A stretch of DNA of 64,000 nt from Symsagittifera roscoffensis (lineage: Eukaryota > Xenacoelomorpha > Acoela > Convolutidae): assembly GCF_963678635.1 (NCBI RefSeq), contig NC_087064.1:70243465-70307464 (forward strand), written 5' to 3'. The translations under genes were made by a program, and so were the position numbers. Positions 24,801 through 33,400 of the stretch are shown here, piece after piece. Each line of letters opens with the position of its first letter. Within the stretch, counting starts at the first letter, position 1. The notes under the pieces are model-generated. The model was not told the DNA's origin. It saw nothing but the letters and a program-made list of their open reading frames with translations, and ran no database searches.

Positions 24801-26043
24801 TCATCAAAATTAGGATCCTCTTGGTATATTTCAATTTATGATAGCTTTTTTTGATTTATTTCAGCTCAAGTTAGTCGAAAACGTAGAATAGATCCACGAG
24901 ACCACTTCTACGCATCGAGTAGTCGTGGACCTCCTCACTTGTATGGAAATCTGAAGAGATTAAAACTTGACAATCTCTCCTCGGACAGGTCTCAAGATGC
25001 TCTCTCTGCATCTTCCTCGGGATCCAGAGTCCTGGACCTGCAGGTGCAGAACATCGGACCCCTCATCCCACCGTCGAGGCATGAATCACTCCAGTTCCCT
25101 AGTGAAGTGTCTGTTGTAGAGCAGAGTAAAACCGACTTCGCTGCTACAGGTAGTCATTCTGATTTCGTTTTCAAAGAAATCTCTGGTTTCATCAGTGATA
25201 TTTTTGTATGACGTGGCGTTTTTTTGAATAATTTCTGAGTTTTGACAAGTGTGAAACTTTCTTCAAAAGGCACCTTTGTGTTACGTAGTTCTTTTGGGAA
25301 AAGAAGATAAAAGTTTGTAATGACCATTTTTTCTGAAATGGTGTCGGTGATGATTTGGCGAATTAAAATAGGTGAATTGACTGGTTTCTGTCATTTGTTC
25401 AGCGTCATCCTCGAGTGGCGGAGGAGAGAGTAAAGGGAATGGAGATCGGGACGAAGTGAAGAGTGTGAAGGTGCTCCTGAAGTGTCCCAATGGAGAGAGG
25501 AGGTCCATCAACCTCGCACATTCGTGCACTCTGCATGTTAGTTTATATGGTTTAGTTTAAAACGATTTTTAAGGCATAAGATAAAATTTTCAAAAGCAGC
25601 TTGTGCTCAAAATTATTATTCACAATCCAGAACAAAACTGCTCATTGTTAATCGATATTTTAAGCGCAATCTGCTTTTAAAATTGTTAACTAGTGCTTTT
25701 ACAATCCCGTTGAGACGGATCCCTTATTTAAAACAAATTACCCGAGGAAACACAGGGCGATTGGCAGAATCTGGTTTTTAAGGATATTGTATGCTTTATT
25801 TAGGACGATAACGGCAAATTTGGTTTTCAAAATTAGTATGAAATTGATGCATTAAAGTAATGTGAGTGTTGTTGCGTGCAGTCTTTCTTCGCCGGCTGTG
25901 GTTCTCTGGGCTTCTCGGATGTGTTGTACGAGTTCACTACCCACTTTCCACGCACACTCCTCAACACACTGGACCGCAAAATCACCCTCTCCCAGGCGGG
26001 CATAGCGGCCAACTGTGTGGTCTTTGTCGAGTCCAAAATATGA
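3819..26043 (+). CDS. UBXN7: UBX domain-containing protein 7-like adaptor (UBA-UAS-UIM-UBX), 13 exons
   Basis: Coding segments: 3819-3852, 7063-7180, 7524-7621, 8770-8937, 9317-9447, 10167-10313, 12791-12881, 15469-15522, 15596-15889, 24369-24593, 24865-25149, 25403-25536, 25882-26043. Splice phases agree at all 12 junctions, giving 646 residues plus TGA (human UBXN7 is about 489). Domains in order: UBA-like helix set (about 3-45), Ser-rich linker, UAS thioredoxin-like domain (about 165-285, with CQCLNRDVWS at 207-216), UIM (about 333-349), acidic stretch (about 410-433), and UBX (about 568-646) with the Phe-Pro-Arg p97-contact loop at 615-617. By family knowledge it recruits p97/VCP to ubiquitinated, often cullin-ligase, substrates. 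The start has a good context (CACCATGG). Most extra length lies in the linker and the region before UBX. Orthology to UBXN7 rather than another UBX family rests on the full UBA-UAS-UIM-UBX order. Confidence 0.93.
5865..6520 (+). repeat. Four-copy tandem repeat, unit about 180 bp
   Basis: The string GTTTTCGG followed by (A/T)(A/T)TTGGCGTCTAACC recurs at about 5871, 6049, 6231 and 6410. Each is followed by a GCTTGCTTAATGCTAGTGG-like block, TTTTTCTGAAATTGA and TATGAGAACCATTT. Lies in UBXN7 intron 1. Confidence 0.85.
7063..7180 (+). CDS. UBXN7: UBXN7 exon 2 (rest of UBA)
   Basis: Acceptor TGTGTCCAG, donor CG|GTGATA; phase 1 in, 2 out. Residues 12-51 include HNYNLESALSAF, matching the UBA pattern (N-x-N-LE-x-A-V-x-x-F) of family members. 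Confidence 0.9.
7524..7621 (+). CDS. UBXN7: UBXN7 exon 3 (Ser/Gly-rich linker)
   Basis: Acceptor CAACTGCAG, donor G|GTACCA; phase 2 in, 1 out. Encodes residues 51-84, mostly Ser, Gly and Asn. Its own ATG at 7525 could act as an internal start giving a form without the UBA domain, but splicing from exon 2 is in phase. Confidence 0.85.
7797..8289 (-). repeat. Arm 2 of the long inverted repeat (MITE-like element)
   Basis: Reverse-complement copy of 1563-2098, lying in UBXN7 intron 3. It begins GTTCCGACTTTCGATACGAA and ends CTGATACGAGCAGT. The arms face each other across about 5.7 kb. Confidence 0.75.
8770..8937 (+). CDS. UBXN7: UBXN7 exon 4 (Ser/Pro-rich linker)
   Basis: Acceptor TCATTTCAG, donor G|GTATGA; phase 1 in and out. 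Residues 84-140 are Ser/Pro-rich and probably disordered, between UBA and UAS. Confidence 0.88.
9317..9447 (+). CDS. UBXN7: UBXN7 exon 5 (entry to UAS domain)
   Basis: Acceptor AATTTCAG, donor TAC|GTAGGA; phase 1 in, 0 out. Contains LLSSLFAPPFDIMFTMDF, matching the LADLFRPPIDLM lead-in to the UAS domain in UBXN7. Confidence 0.92.
9637..9695. repeat. 14-bp perfect inverted repeat
   Basis: GCAAATATTGTTGC at 9637-9650 is the exact reverse complement of 9682-9695, with a 31-nt spacer. It lies in UBXN7 intron 5. Confidence 0.7.
10167..10313 (+). CDS. UBXN7: UBXN7 exon 6 (UAS core)
   Basis: Acceptor TTGTGCAG, donor CAG|GTCAGT; phase 0 at both ends. Encodes residues 184-232, with DLWLLVDIQDSTNFDCQCLN closely matching the family's UAS domain. 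Confidence 0.97.
10516..10872 (+). repeat. tRNA-derived SINE-like repeat, near full-length
   Basis: Runs from CTAGCCAGAAGTGTAATG to CAGCTTCGCCTCTGTG. The tRNA-like segment (10697-10771) has an A-box-like GGTTGAGTGGTTAGTG, a GAGA-TCTC anticodon-arm-like hairpin with CGT in the anticodon position, and a B-box-like GAGCGAATCC. Confidence 0.75.
11177..11875. mobile_element. TIR-bounded element with an embedded SINE-like repeat
   Basis: Bases 11177-11221 and the reverse complement of 11831-11875 agree at 42 of 45 positions by eye. The 0.7-kb body contains a SINE-like copy (from about 11239, tRNA-like part 11705-11788). It encodes no protein, so it would be a non-autonomous element. It lies in UBXN7 intron 6. 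Confidence 0.7.
12791..12881 (+). CDS. UBXN7: UBXN7 exon 7 (UAS)
   Basis: Acceptor TTTTTTCAG, donor G|GTAGCT; phase 0 in, 1 out. Encodes FYRVNHFPYVAILDPRTG, the strongly conserved thioredoxin-like strand and turn of the UAS domain. Confidence 0.97.
14373..14970 (+). repeat. Copy of the GTTCCGACCATTGAAAAT-like repeat family
   Basis: Head GTTCCGATCATTGAAAATGG near 14386, the middle tRNA-like block (GAGTGGTATATCATAATAAA...GATTCGAGCC) and tail GCAACCGGCTATCCTTGTTT near 14943. In UBXN7 intron 7. Confidence 0.6.
15469..15522 (+). CDS. UBXN7: UBXN7 exon 8 (end of UAS)
   Basis: Acceptor AGTATTTCAG, donor T|GTGAGT; phase 1 in and out. A 54-nt exon encoding a helix equivalent to the family's VSSFLDQVTGFL segment. 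Similarity is weak, but both splice sites and both phases fit. Confidence 0.8.
15596..15889 (+). CDS. UBXN7: UBXN7 exon 9 (UIM)
   Basis: Acceptor AATTTCTTCAG, donor A|GTGAGT; phase 1 in and out. Residues 281-379. SLNEEEALKAAIAASL (333-348) is a ubiquitin-interacting motif with the diagnostic acidic patch, central Ala and Ser. Confidence 0.95.
16974..17190 (+). repeat. SINE-like repeat, 3' truncated
   Basis: Starts TACACTTGCCAGCTTGCG and contains the tRNA-like GTCCGTGGCGCAGTTGTTAG. It breaks off after the TCTCTAGGTCG segment. Confidence 0.65.
17318..17790 (+). repeat. SINE-like repeat
   Basis: Starts TTACACTAGCCAACTT. The tRNA-like part is at about 17716-17790, with GTGAGACTCCAATTCTCGAG in the anticodon-arm position. 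Confidence 0.65.
18400..19930 (+). repeat. Degenerate tandem array, unit about 165 bp
   Basis: About eight to nine diverged units. Each carries a block like GGCTGTCAGGGTACTCTCA, then TTGCAAATCTTGCCTCCAAA, then a (C)TCAAATCCTTGTAGTTTTCGA-like line and an A/T-rich stretch. Block starts are near 18520, 18688, 18856, 19027, 19190, 19305, 19470, 19645 and 19870. Confidence 0.75.
20997..21462 (+). repeat. Copy of the GTTCCGACCATTGAAAAT-like repeat family (two heads)
   Basis: Heads at about 21012 and 21199, tail ACGGGCTATCCTTGTTTA at 21445-21462, immediately followed by a SINE-like copy starting at 21464. Confidence 0.6.
21464..21844 (+). repeat. SINE-like repeat, near full-length
   Basis: Starts TTTACACTAGCGGTCAG and ends CTTCGCTTCTGTG. 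The tRNA-like part is at 21655-21739 and ends GAATCCGAGACGTAGCCGA. Confidence 0.75.
24369..24593 (+). CDS. UBXN7: UBXN7 exon 10 (acidic region)
   Basis: Acceptor TTCTGTTTAG, donor G|GTGTTT (weak); phase 1 in and out. Residues 379-454 are very acidic, with a run of Asp/Glu at 411-417, as in the acidic segment between UIM and UBX in UBXN7. Confidence 0.9.
24865..25149 (+). CDS. UBXN7: UBXN7 exon 11 (linker)
   Basis: Acceptor TTATTTCAG, donor G|GTAGTC; phase 1 in and out. Residues 454-549, with an N-terminal basic patch (SRKRR) that could be a nuclear localisation signal, then Ser-rich sequence. Confidence 0.9.
25403..25536 (+). CDS. UBXN7: UBXN7 exon 12 (first half of UBX)
   Basis: Acceptor TTTGTTCAG, donor CAT|GTTAGT; phase 1 in, 0 out. 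VKVLLKCPNGERRSINL is the first beta-hairpin of the UBX ubiquitin fold (compare LMLRYPDGKREQITL). Confidence 0.97.
25882..26043 (+). CDS. UBXN7: UBXN7 exon 13 (second half of UBX and stop)
   Basis: Acceptor GCGTGCAG, phase 0, ending with TGA at 26041-26043. FTTHFPRTLLNTLDRKITL contains the Phe-Pro-Arg loop that contacts the p97 N domain; the protein ends ...CVVFVESKI. Confidence 0.97.
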   Translation, partial: SFFAGCGSLGFSDVLYEFTTHFPRTLLNTLDRKITLSQAGIAANCVVFVESKI

Positions 26044-27219
26044 AACGAAGGTGCAATTGGAAGATCCGAAACGAATATAGTGATCATTTGACGCCGAGAC
26101 GAAAATATGAATTTTCGTTAAAAAATTTCAGAAAAAAACTTTTTTGTCCAAAAAATGTCACCCGCTCCTTTTCTGATTACCAAATGTAAATGAAAATTTT
26201 ACTAAAACTACAGCTGTAGTGAAATTTTGCCCAAAAAAACGTCGAGATAAATTCGTCGAATGAATTTTGAATGAGATTTCTCCGCAAGTGGACAGTCGTC
26301 TGAATCTTTTACATTTCAAGGTCAAGTACACCTAAAAAGATAAGTGTTTGAAATTGAACCAACAGTTTCTCAGTTGGTTTTATTGGATGGTGCTCCACTC
26401 CTAATGCAGTTATGGGTCTAGTATCGTCAAAGTTTAAACTTATGTAGTTGTTAGTTCAATGTAAAGCAAAAAGGTGTCCATGAATTGTGCTAAATTAATC
26501 CCATGGATGTGCTTTTGTGTTTTTTGTGTCTAGTGCGAATGAAAATAATGATGCTAAATTTTCAAATTTTATCGTGTTATTTGGAATTAAAATTTATTTG
26601 TTTCACAGTTCAATATTTAATTTCATGATATCGGTACCACTAATGTGATACATGAGCCTACCCACACAAAAAGTTGGGTTCCTATTGAAGCAAACAGGAA
26701 AACTAACCAACTTTTGATAGATGGTGATATATATTTAAGGCGAGTTTTCAACACAAATGGCATATTTCATCATTGCCAAGTTAGTATTATTTAAACAGCC
26801 TGGAGCTGTTTTATCTCCTTAATCAAAAAGCTTTCACAGCTACCTGCATAGCAGCTAGGCAACGATGGCTAAGCGGTTAAGTTGTTTAATTGTAACATTG
26901 TTCTTTTTCAATGATTTTTTTCACTCAATATGTATTTTTTTGAAATTTTGTGCATTTTTTGCTCAGGTTTGCCAAGTGCAGTTTCCCTTCCGTATTAAAA
27001 TACAGATTAATTAACGCTAGCTCGGATTTGATCAGTTGTATTGGTTTTGCTTAATTTACTTAATTTGCTTAATAATATCAATTTTTGTGTGTTCGTCTAT
27101 CATATTACAGTACCGACATCGTGTGATTTGAAGCGACCAATTCCTTCGACTTGATAATGAGGATATTGCTGATTGTAGTTAAAAGTAGTGCTGTATATAT
27201 TTTGTTGCGTCATTTTCAG
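26044..27219. other. Spacer between UBXN7 and calpain
   Basis: AT-rich, no coding frame recognised. A possible ATTAAA polyadenylation signal for UBXN7 lies at 26586-26591. A tRNA-like fragment (ATGGCTAAGCGGTTAAG) is near 26865-26885. It ends in ATTTTCAG at 27219, an acceptor-like site 27 bases before the calpain ATG. Confidence 0.55.
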
Positions 27220-27246
27220 ATACTCTGATTTGCAGTAGAAGAAACA

Positions 27247-27414
27247 ATGGCTCCTGCTCATGGTAAAGCGAGTGGCACCTCTCAGTTGGAGGAGATTAGA
27301 CAGAAGTTCAAGCAGACTGGCGAGTTGTTTGTGGACAAAGACTTCCCTGCCAATGACTCATCCCTCTACTTCGAAGAGAGTCCACCCAAGGAGTTCAAGT
27401 GGCTGAGACCCAAA
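27247..27414 (+). CDS. CAPN: Calpain exon 1 (start, N-terminal segment)
   Basis: ATG in AACAATGG. Residues 1-56, including [16 protein letters not shown], the conserved lead-in to PC1. Donor AAA|GTTACT (weak), phase 0; the junction is fixed by homology (..W-x-R-P-K|E-I..). Confidence 0.95.
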
Positions 27415-30400
27415 GTTACTACTCACCCAATTTCATTTCGCTTAACCATTCTCTTCAGCAGTTCGTTAAAAAGGATTTAACTTGAAAAAATTTTGTCGAT
27501 GGAGAAGAGGTTTAACTTTTAGACTACATTATAGCATTATATTCACACTGATGACCAATAAGAAAAGCCTAGAAATATTTAAGGCAGTTAATTTTAGTTA
27601 AGGCAGTCAATTATTTGTCAGTTACATTCAGTATGCTCATTGTTGCCGTGTATTGTTTTTCCTTGTTTTGTTTATTAGTTGTTTCTTTTTATTTGCAGGA
27701 GATCGCATCCAATCCACAGTTGTTCGACGCAGGAGCAGACAGGAGTGACATTGAACAGGGATACCTGGGCGACTGCTGGCTCCTCGCCTCTCTCTCCTGT
27801 CTGTCAATGAGACCACAACTGCTGAAGAGAGTGGTCCCTTCAGATCAGGGCTTCGATGCAGATAACTACTGCGGCGCTTTTCACTTCTACTTCTGGCGAG
27901 CAGGTGCTGACATCAGAAAATCACTTGTTTTTTGGGGGGGGGGGGAGGATTTCCAATTTTTTTTGAAAAGTTTCCCGACCTTTTTTTAGGTCGACCTAAT
28001 TGAGCTTTCGGAACGCTCCCAGAACACTAACAGATCGTATTTTAGCGACAAATTTTGCGCCGCATGTAAATTTTTGAACAAAAGGGGCGCAAAAGCCGTT
28101 GTTTGGTACTTTTTTAAAAAAATTTGACTAATTTTCCGGCCACTTAAATCCGCCCCTGGGGGTACCTGTTATGGCTTGTTTGCGTGAACTGAAATTAAAA
28201 TGCTGAATCCGAACGCTCATGAAAAAACCCTGGCTCTAAATATAAAACATCCATTGATACATTGAGCGCTTGTTTAGAACTATGAGTCACCTCAGTATTG
28301 TGATGAGGTTTGTCTTAAACAAATCTGAATACTACAAGTGTATGGTTTTTCTCAATTTTGCAATTGCTAATACACAGCACTCTTTCAAACCTCATTCAAT
28401 TTGCGTCGTGCATTTTTAGTTTGTACACTTTGTTTGCATTCACATTGTCCTTTTTTCTTTTCTACAACCCCTCCCCCCCCCCCCCCCCACACACACACAC
28501 ACAATACGGACACCCTTGTAATGAATCAAATGGATTGTGTGAGAGATGCTCGTTTTTAAGCATCTGGATGAAGAGCAAATGTATTTGATAGCAGCTAATT
28601 CACATGCATGTCAATTTTAATAAGAATAGGAAGCAGCAAAAAGAAGTTTTTCAAGGTCGAAAACCATATTGCGGAATTGAAGAGTACCGCACTGAATGTA
28701 TCGTTTTGCATCGTTTAATATCAATTTAAGTTCTTGTAATGACGTGTAAAGTATTTTTTTTCTGCAGGTGAATGGAAGGAAATCATAGTGGATGATCAGC
28801 TGCCTACCTACGGTGGCAAACTGGTCTTCACCCACAGCAAATCAGAAGACGAGTTCTGGACTGCACTAGTGGAGAAAGCATATGCTAAGTTAGACACTAA
28901 AAATAACACAAGGGTGGGGGAGGGGATAGTGAGGTTGAGTGGATTTTAGGTGTAATATAAAACACATAAGCCAGTATATGACTAGGAGTAATGTTAGAGA
29001 CCTTGAAAGTCTTTCAATAAGAGAGGCCTTCATATCATCAATTCTCTATGTTAGATTTTGGCTCACTTTGATAATTAGTACAAAAATTGAAAGTAATTTC
29101 TGTTTAAAATGATAAATTAACTTAGTAGGTGTGAGCGGTTGTGGTTAATGACGAATATGACCTATGTGCGAATACATTTGGATAAATTTTTCTGGTAAAA
29201 CGTGAGTTTTTTTTCAGGATCTTTGGCACGTTTGAGTCTCTGAAGGGAGGAAATATGGCGGAAGCTATGGAGGACTTCACAGGTGGACTGACTGAGCCCT
29301 ATGAGCTAAATGCCGCCCCAAAACACCTCTTCAAGGTGTATATCTAATTATATGACCATGAAGTACTAGCTAAATTTGAGGCTTATTGTAGTTAATATTG
29401 AGACCATTTATCTCTCGGGGTAACGGCCAACGTTTTGGTATCATATTACTGAAAACAATGTTCTTTCTTGAGTTAGATATGGGGAGTTTCGTTCAGACCA
29501 TAGCATACCAGCCCCAGAAAAGACGACAAAATTACATGCACATCGGTCAGGCGAACCACGCCGGATCTCCGAAAGAGCTGAACAACTCGTGTAATGGATA
29601 GACAGCTCCTGAATAAATTGGGCTTAATCTAAAATGATAGTCATTCGGACAAAGTTTTGGATGGAAACTGAAATGTTTTGACACGTGTAACTCCTCAAAA
29701 TTTTGCTAATAATTAATGATAGATAGTAAGATGGTATAATGCAGGGATACAATGATTAATTTGTTTAGCTGATGGAGCATGCATTCGAGCGGGACAGTAT
29801 GATCGGCTGCTCTATTCCGCCCACGCCTGGAATTGTGGAGGCGGAGCTTGACAGTGGACTCATTGCTGGACACGCTTACTCTGTCACTGGCGTCAAAAGG
29901 GTGGGTACAAGCAGTGCTGTTCAGTAGTTGCTAGTTACGAAATGAATGATTTTTAATTTTTCCAGCTATTTACACAATCGGAGTGTAATGCGATTGTACG
30001 AAGCATTTTTTCTAACCCAAGTAGCAAATAACAGTGCTACTTTTGGTGAAACTTTTGAAAGTGATACTCTTGGTAACTACTTCTGAGTAAACGCAGTTGA
30101 TACTTTTTAATTACTCAATTGAAGCGAAAAAAGCTGTTTCTTCACTGCAATAGTAAAAACTTATTTTCAGAATTTTCGCAACTCAGTATATTTCACGAAT
30201 TTTTGAAATGCATCGTTTTCTTACACTTGCGAGCGTTCGTGTAGTAGTACGAACTTTCTTTTTTTCTAACCCGCAAATAAAAGTGTGCATTAAAATTCTT
30301 CACTTAATTGTTGACACTTTTGTTATAATCACGATCTGTAGCATTTGAAATTTTATAATATCCTTTCTCTGCTTTATTAGTTGCTAGTGTTTGTGAGATA

Positions 30401-33400
30401 TTAAGTGTCTGTGGCTGAGTGGTTAGTGCCTGAGACTCATTACACTAGACATAAGCGTATTGTATTATTAGGAACCTTCTTTTACTCTAACCTAACTCGC
30501 AAATGTTCATCAAATGTGTTCTCTTATTTGGTGGCACTTTAGCTATAATGACGATCTGTGGCATTTGAAATTTCCTAGCATATGGTCTCTCTGCTTTGTT
30601 TGTGGCTAGTGTTTTATGATTTATTGAGCATCCGTGGCTGAGTGGTTAGTGTGTTAGACTCATAATCTCTAGCTCGCAGATCGAATCCGATACGTTGCCG
30701 AATTAATCTACTTTTTCTTTAGAGCTGATTTATAGAGCTGCTTTTTGTCGTGTTGTCGCTAGTGCTTGCGAAGCTGTCTGCGTCAATCAGATGTTTTTTA
30801 ATTGATTGCTTATAATTGAACCAAAACTAAGCACAACCGCGATCAGCTAGCGTTATCAAATCGAAATACAGTTGCCACATCTTAGCCACATGAATACAGT
30901 AGCTCAGTGCCATTTTTGATTTTTTTTTACTAGAAAATGCTCTAATAACTACAAAAGTGTAAATGGCGCGAAAAAAGTGAACGAATTGTAGTTTCAAGTG
31001 GGTTTAGATTTCGCAGCACAAAAAATTTGTCCCAGCGTAATAAAAAAAAATTACCCATTTATCACTCAAAAAATTAGGATCACTCAAAAAATTAGGTTAA
31101 ATTGTTTGTTATCAATTGAATGAAAAATTTAATTATTGCTTTTTAACCATCGCGCTTTCAAGAAGATTGATTTAATTTCAGTTTTCAAATGAATGTTTGA
31201 AGGTTGAAGATAAGTTAATATAGCATTTCTTGACTATAGTTTTTTGCTTTTGAATTGCCTTATGTTAACTTGGGATCAATTCCATTCAATTGAGCTAAAA
31301 GTAATTTAATTATGGTTTTTTTACCATCTCGCTTTCAAGAGGTTTGAATTAAATGTTCCGTGCAGTTAGCTAATAACGCTTCTTAAGCGCTGATTTTCAT
31401 GGCAAATTTTCATGTTTCTTTTTTATTCAAATGCATTGACCATAGCTTTATTTTTTGACCGCTTGTTGCAGGTGACGTTGCGTGGCCAGGAGATGCACAT
31501 GGTCCGCATCAGGAACCCCTGGGGAAAGAGTGAGTGGAATGGAGCATGGAGCGACGAGTAAGTGTGGCGTATATAAGGCGACACTGCAGAAATCGGTGGT
31601 ATAAAAACCACCAGAAGTATAAACCAGCTAGATTTTTAGCTGGCTGAAAAAAATTAATAGTTACCTAAACATGTAACAATTTTGCAATCTAATTTTTGCT
31701 AGAAATCTCAATGTGGCTGCAAAAATAGAAAGGTTGTCGAAAAAAAGCGGGGTGAAATAGAATGCTTGGGTTATATTGTTTACTTTTTAAAAACCTAATT
31801 TGCATAAATTAGTGCTCGAGTTAGCGATTTTAGAATTGAACTTATTTAGCATTCTAGCAATGGCTATTCATTTCCATGTTTTATAGAATTTATTTGGGAT
31901 GAATACAAAGGCGACATGGCGCAGTTGTCAAGATATTACAGTCTAACTTTGGTGATCGGGTGTTTGAGTCCCATAGACAGCAAATCCTTTTTTGAACTAT
32001 GACCTAAGAATAAAGTTTTTGAAGACAAAAAGGCTATTTTTTAAAATTGTTTTACGTGTGATTATGGCTAAACGCGTGATTTACGATGTAAGGTATGATG
32101 TACAAATCTGTTCACAATATTAGGTTTGTTCGCCATAGTGCAATGTTTCAGTACATTATGTCAATGTTGAAATAGTTTTTCAAAACTAAAATTGAAATGG
32201 GGGAAAGTGGAGAAGAGCCCAATAAAAGTATCCGATGAGAAGTATTTTTAGTCCCTGATCCCTAAAGCAAAGCTGTTTTATTACTATCCCGGGCTAGTTC
32301 TCTGGAGGGAACATAAGTAAAAATAACTTAGAGACGAGAAAACTAAGAAAGGGGGCCGTAAACCTGACCAAATCTTGAGTATCTCATATGAGATGAGAGA
32401 GAGAGAGAGATTCTGAGCTTTTAGTACGGTTTGTGTCTCTAACAGGTGACCTGGTATTCATTACTATGCCCGAACATGGGTCATAACATAAATCAATAAA
32501 AATTCATTTGATTTTTAGTTGGTTCGTTGACTTTTGTTAGGTTTTCAATGTTTTTGTTTCGACCATTGAAAATGTGGAAGAACTTTGTATTCAGCTGTGA
32601 TTTAGTTTTTTTTAGTTCCACACAAAATCAGGTACCTCCAAATAATCATTAGACTGGTTTGAGTGATATATCATATTAAAGCCCTTTTATCCCTGATTCG
32701 AACTACATTAAAAAACATTATAAAGTTTTTCCCACTGTCGAGAAAAATTGGTTTGAACTCTTTGATTTTTGGTCTATTTTAGAGCGAGCAAGCAAGCTGA
32801 TTTTGTACTAACCAAAAACATTTACCATAAGTAATAATCGTAATGGGTGGAGTGATATATCATATTAACGCCCTTTCTGACATGATTCGAGCGACGTTCA
32901 AAATTTTTTAAAGTGTTGTCCCAAAGTCGAGAAAAACCCGTTTGAAATTTTTGATTTTGTCTAATTTCGAGCAAAAATGCCAGGGAGCAGGACTTTTTTT
33001 AGAAGGATAAGCCTTGAATTTTTAGTTCAGCTCAAGTAAAGCTAATTTTCGAATTTTTTTAAAGCCATTTTCGGAATAAAAAGCAACCGGCAAACTTGTT
33101 AATGTTTTTGACACTTGCGTCAAAGTGGCGGTAACAATTACTTTATGGAGCATCAATCGGTTTGGTTCAGCCGTTAACAAGAGTGTTAACGAACGTTACA
33201 GATGTATGCACCCACCGAGATTTATAATACAAGCAATTCGACTCGTCTGATTTATCTATACATTATAATTCTGTTGAGCAAATAACTCAATGATCGATGA
33301 ATGTACTCGATGTGTTTTGTGTTTAGTTCTCCGGAGATGAAGGGACTGTCTGACGATGAGAAGAAGGCACTAGAGCTGAAAAAGGAGGACGACGGGGAGT

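Noticed and set aside
25281-25529. Minus-strand open frame opposite UBXN7 exon 12
   Set aside because: Shadow of a UBX-encoding exon.
29398-29601. 67-codon plus frame in calpain intron 4
   Set aside because: Slightly GC-richer than its surroundings but no homology, no fitting splice sites in phase, and calpain exons 4 and 5 join perfectly without it.
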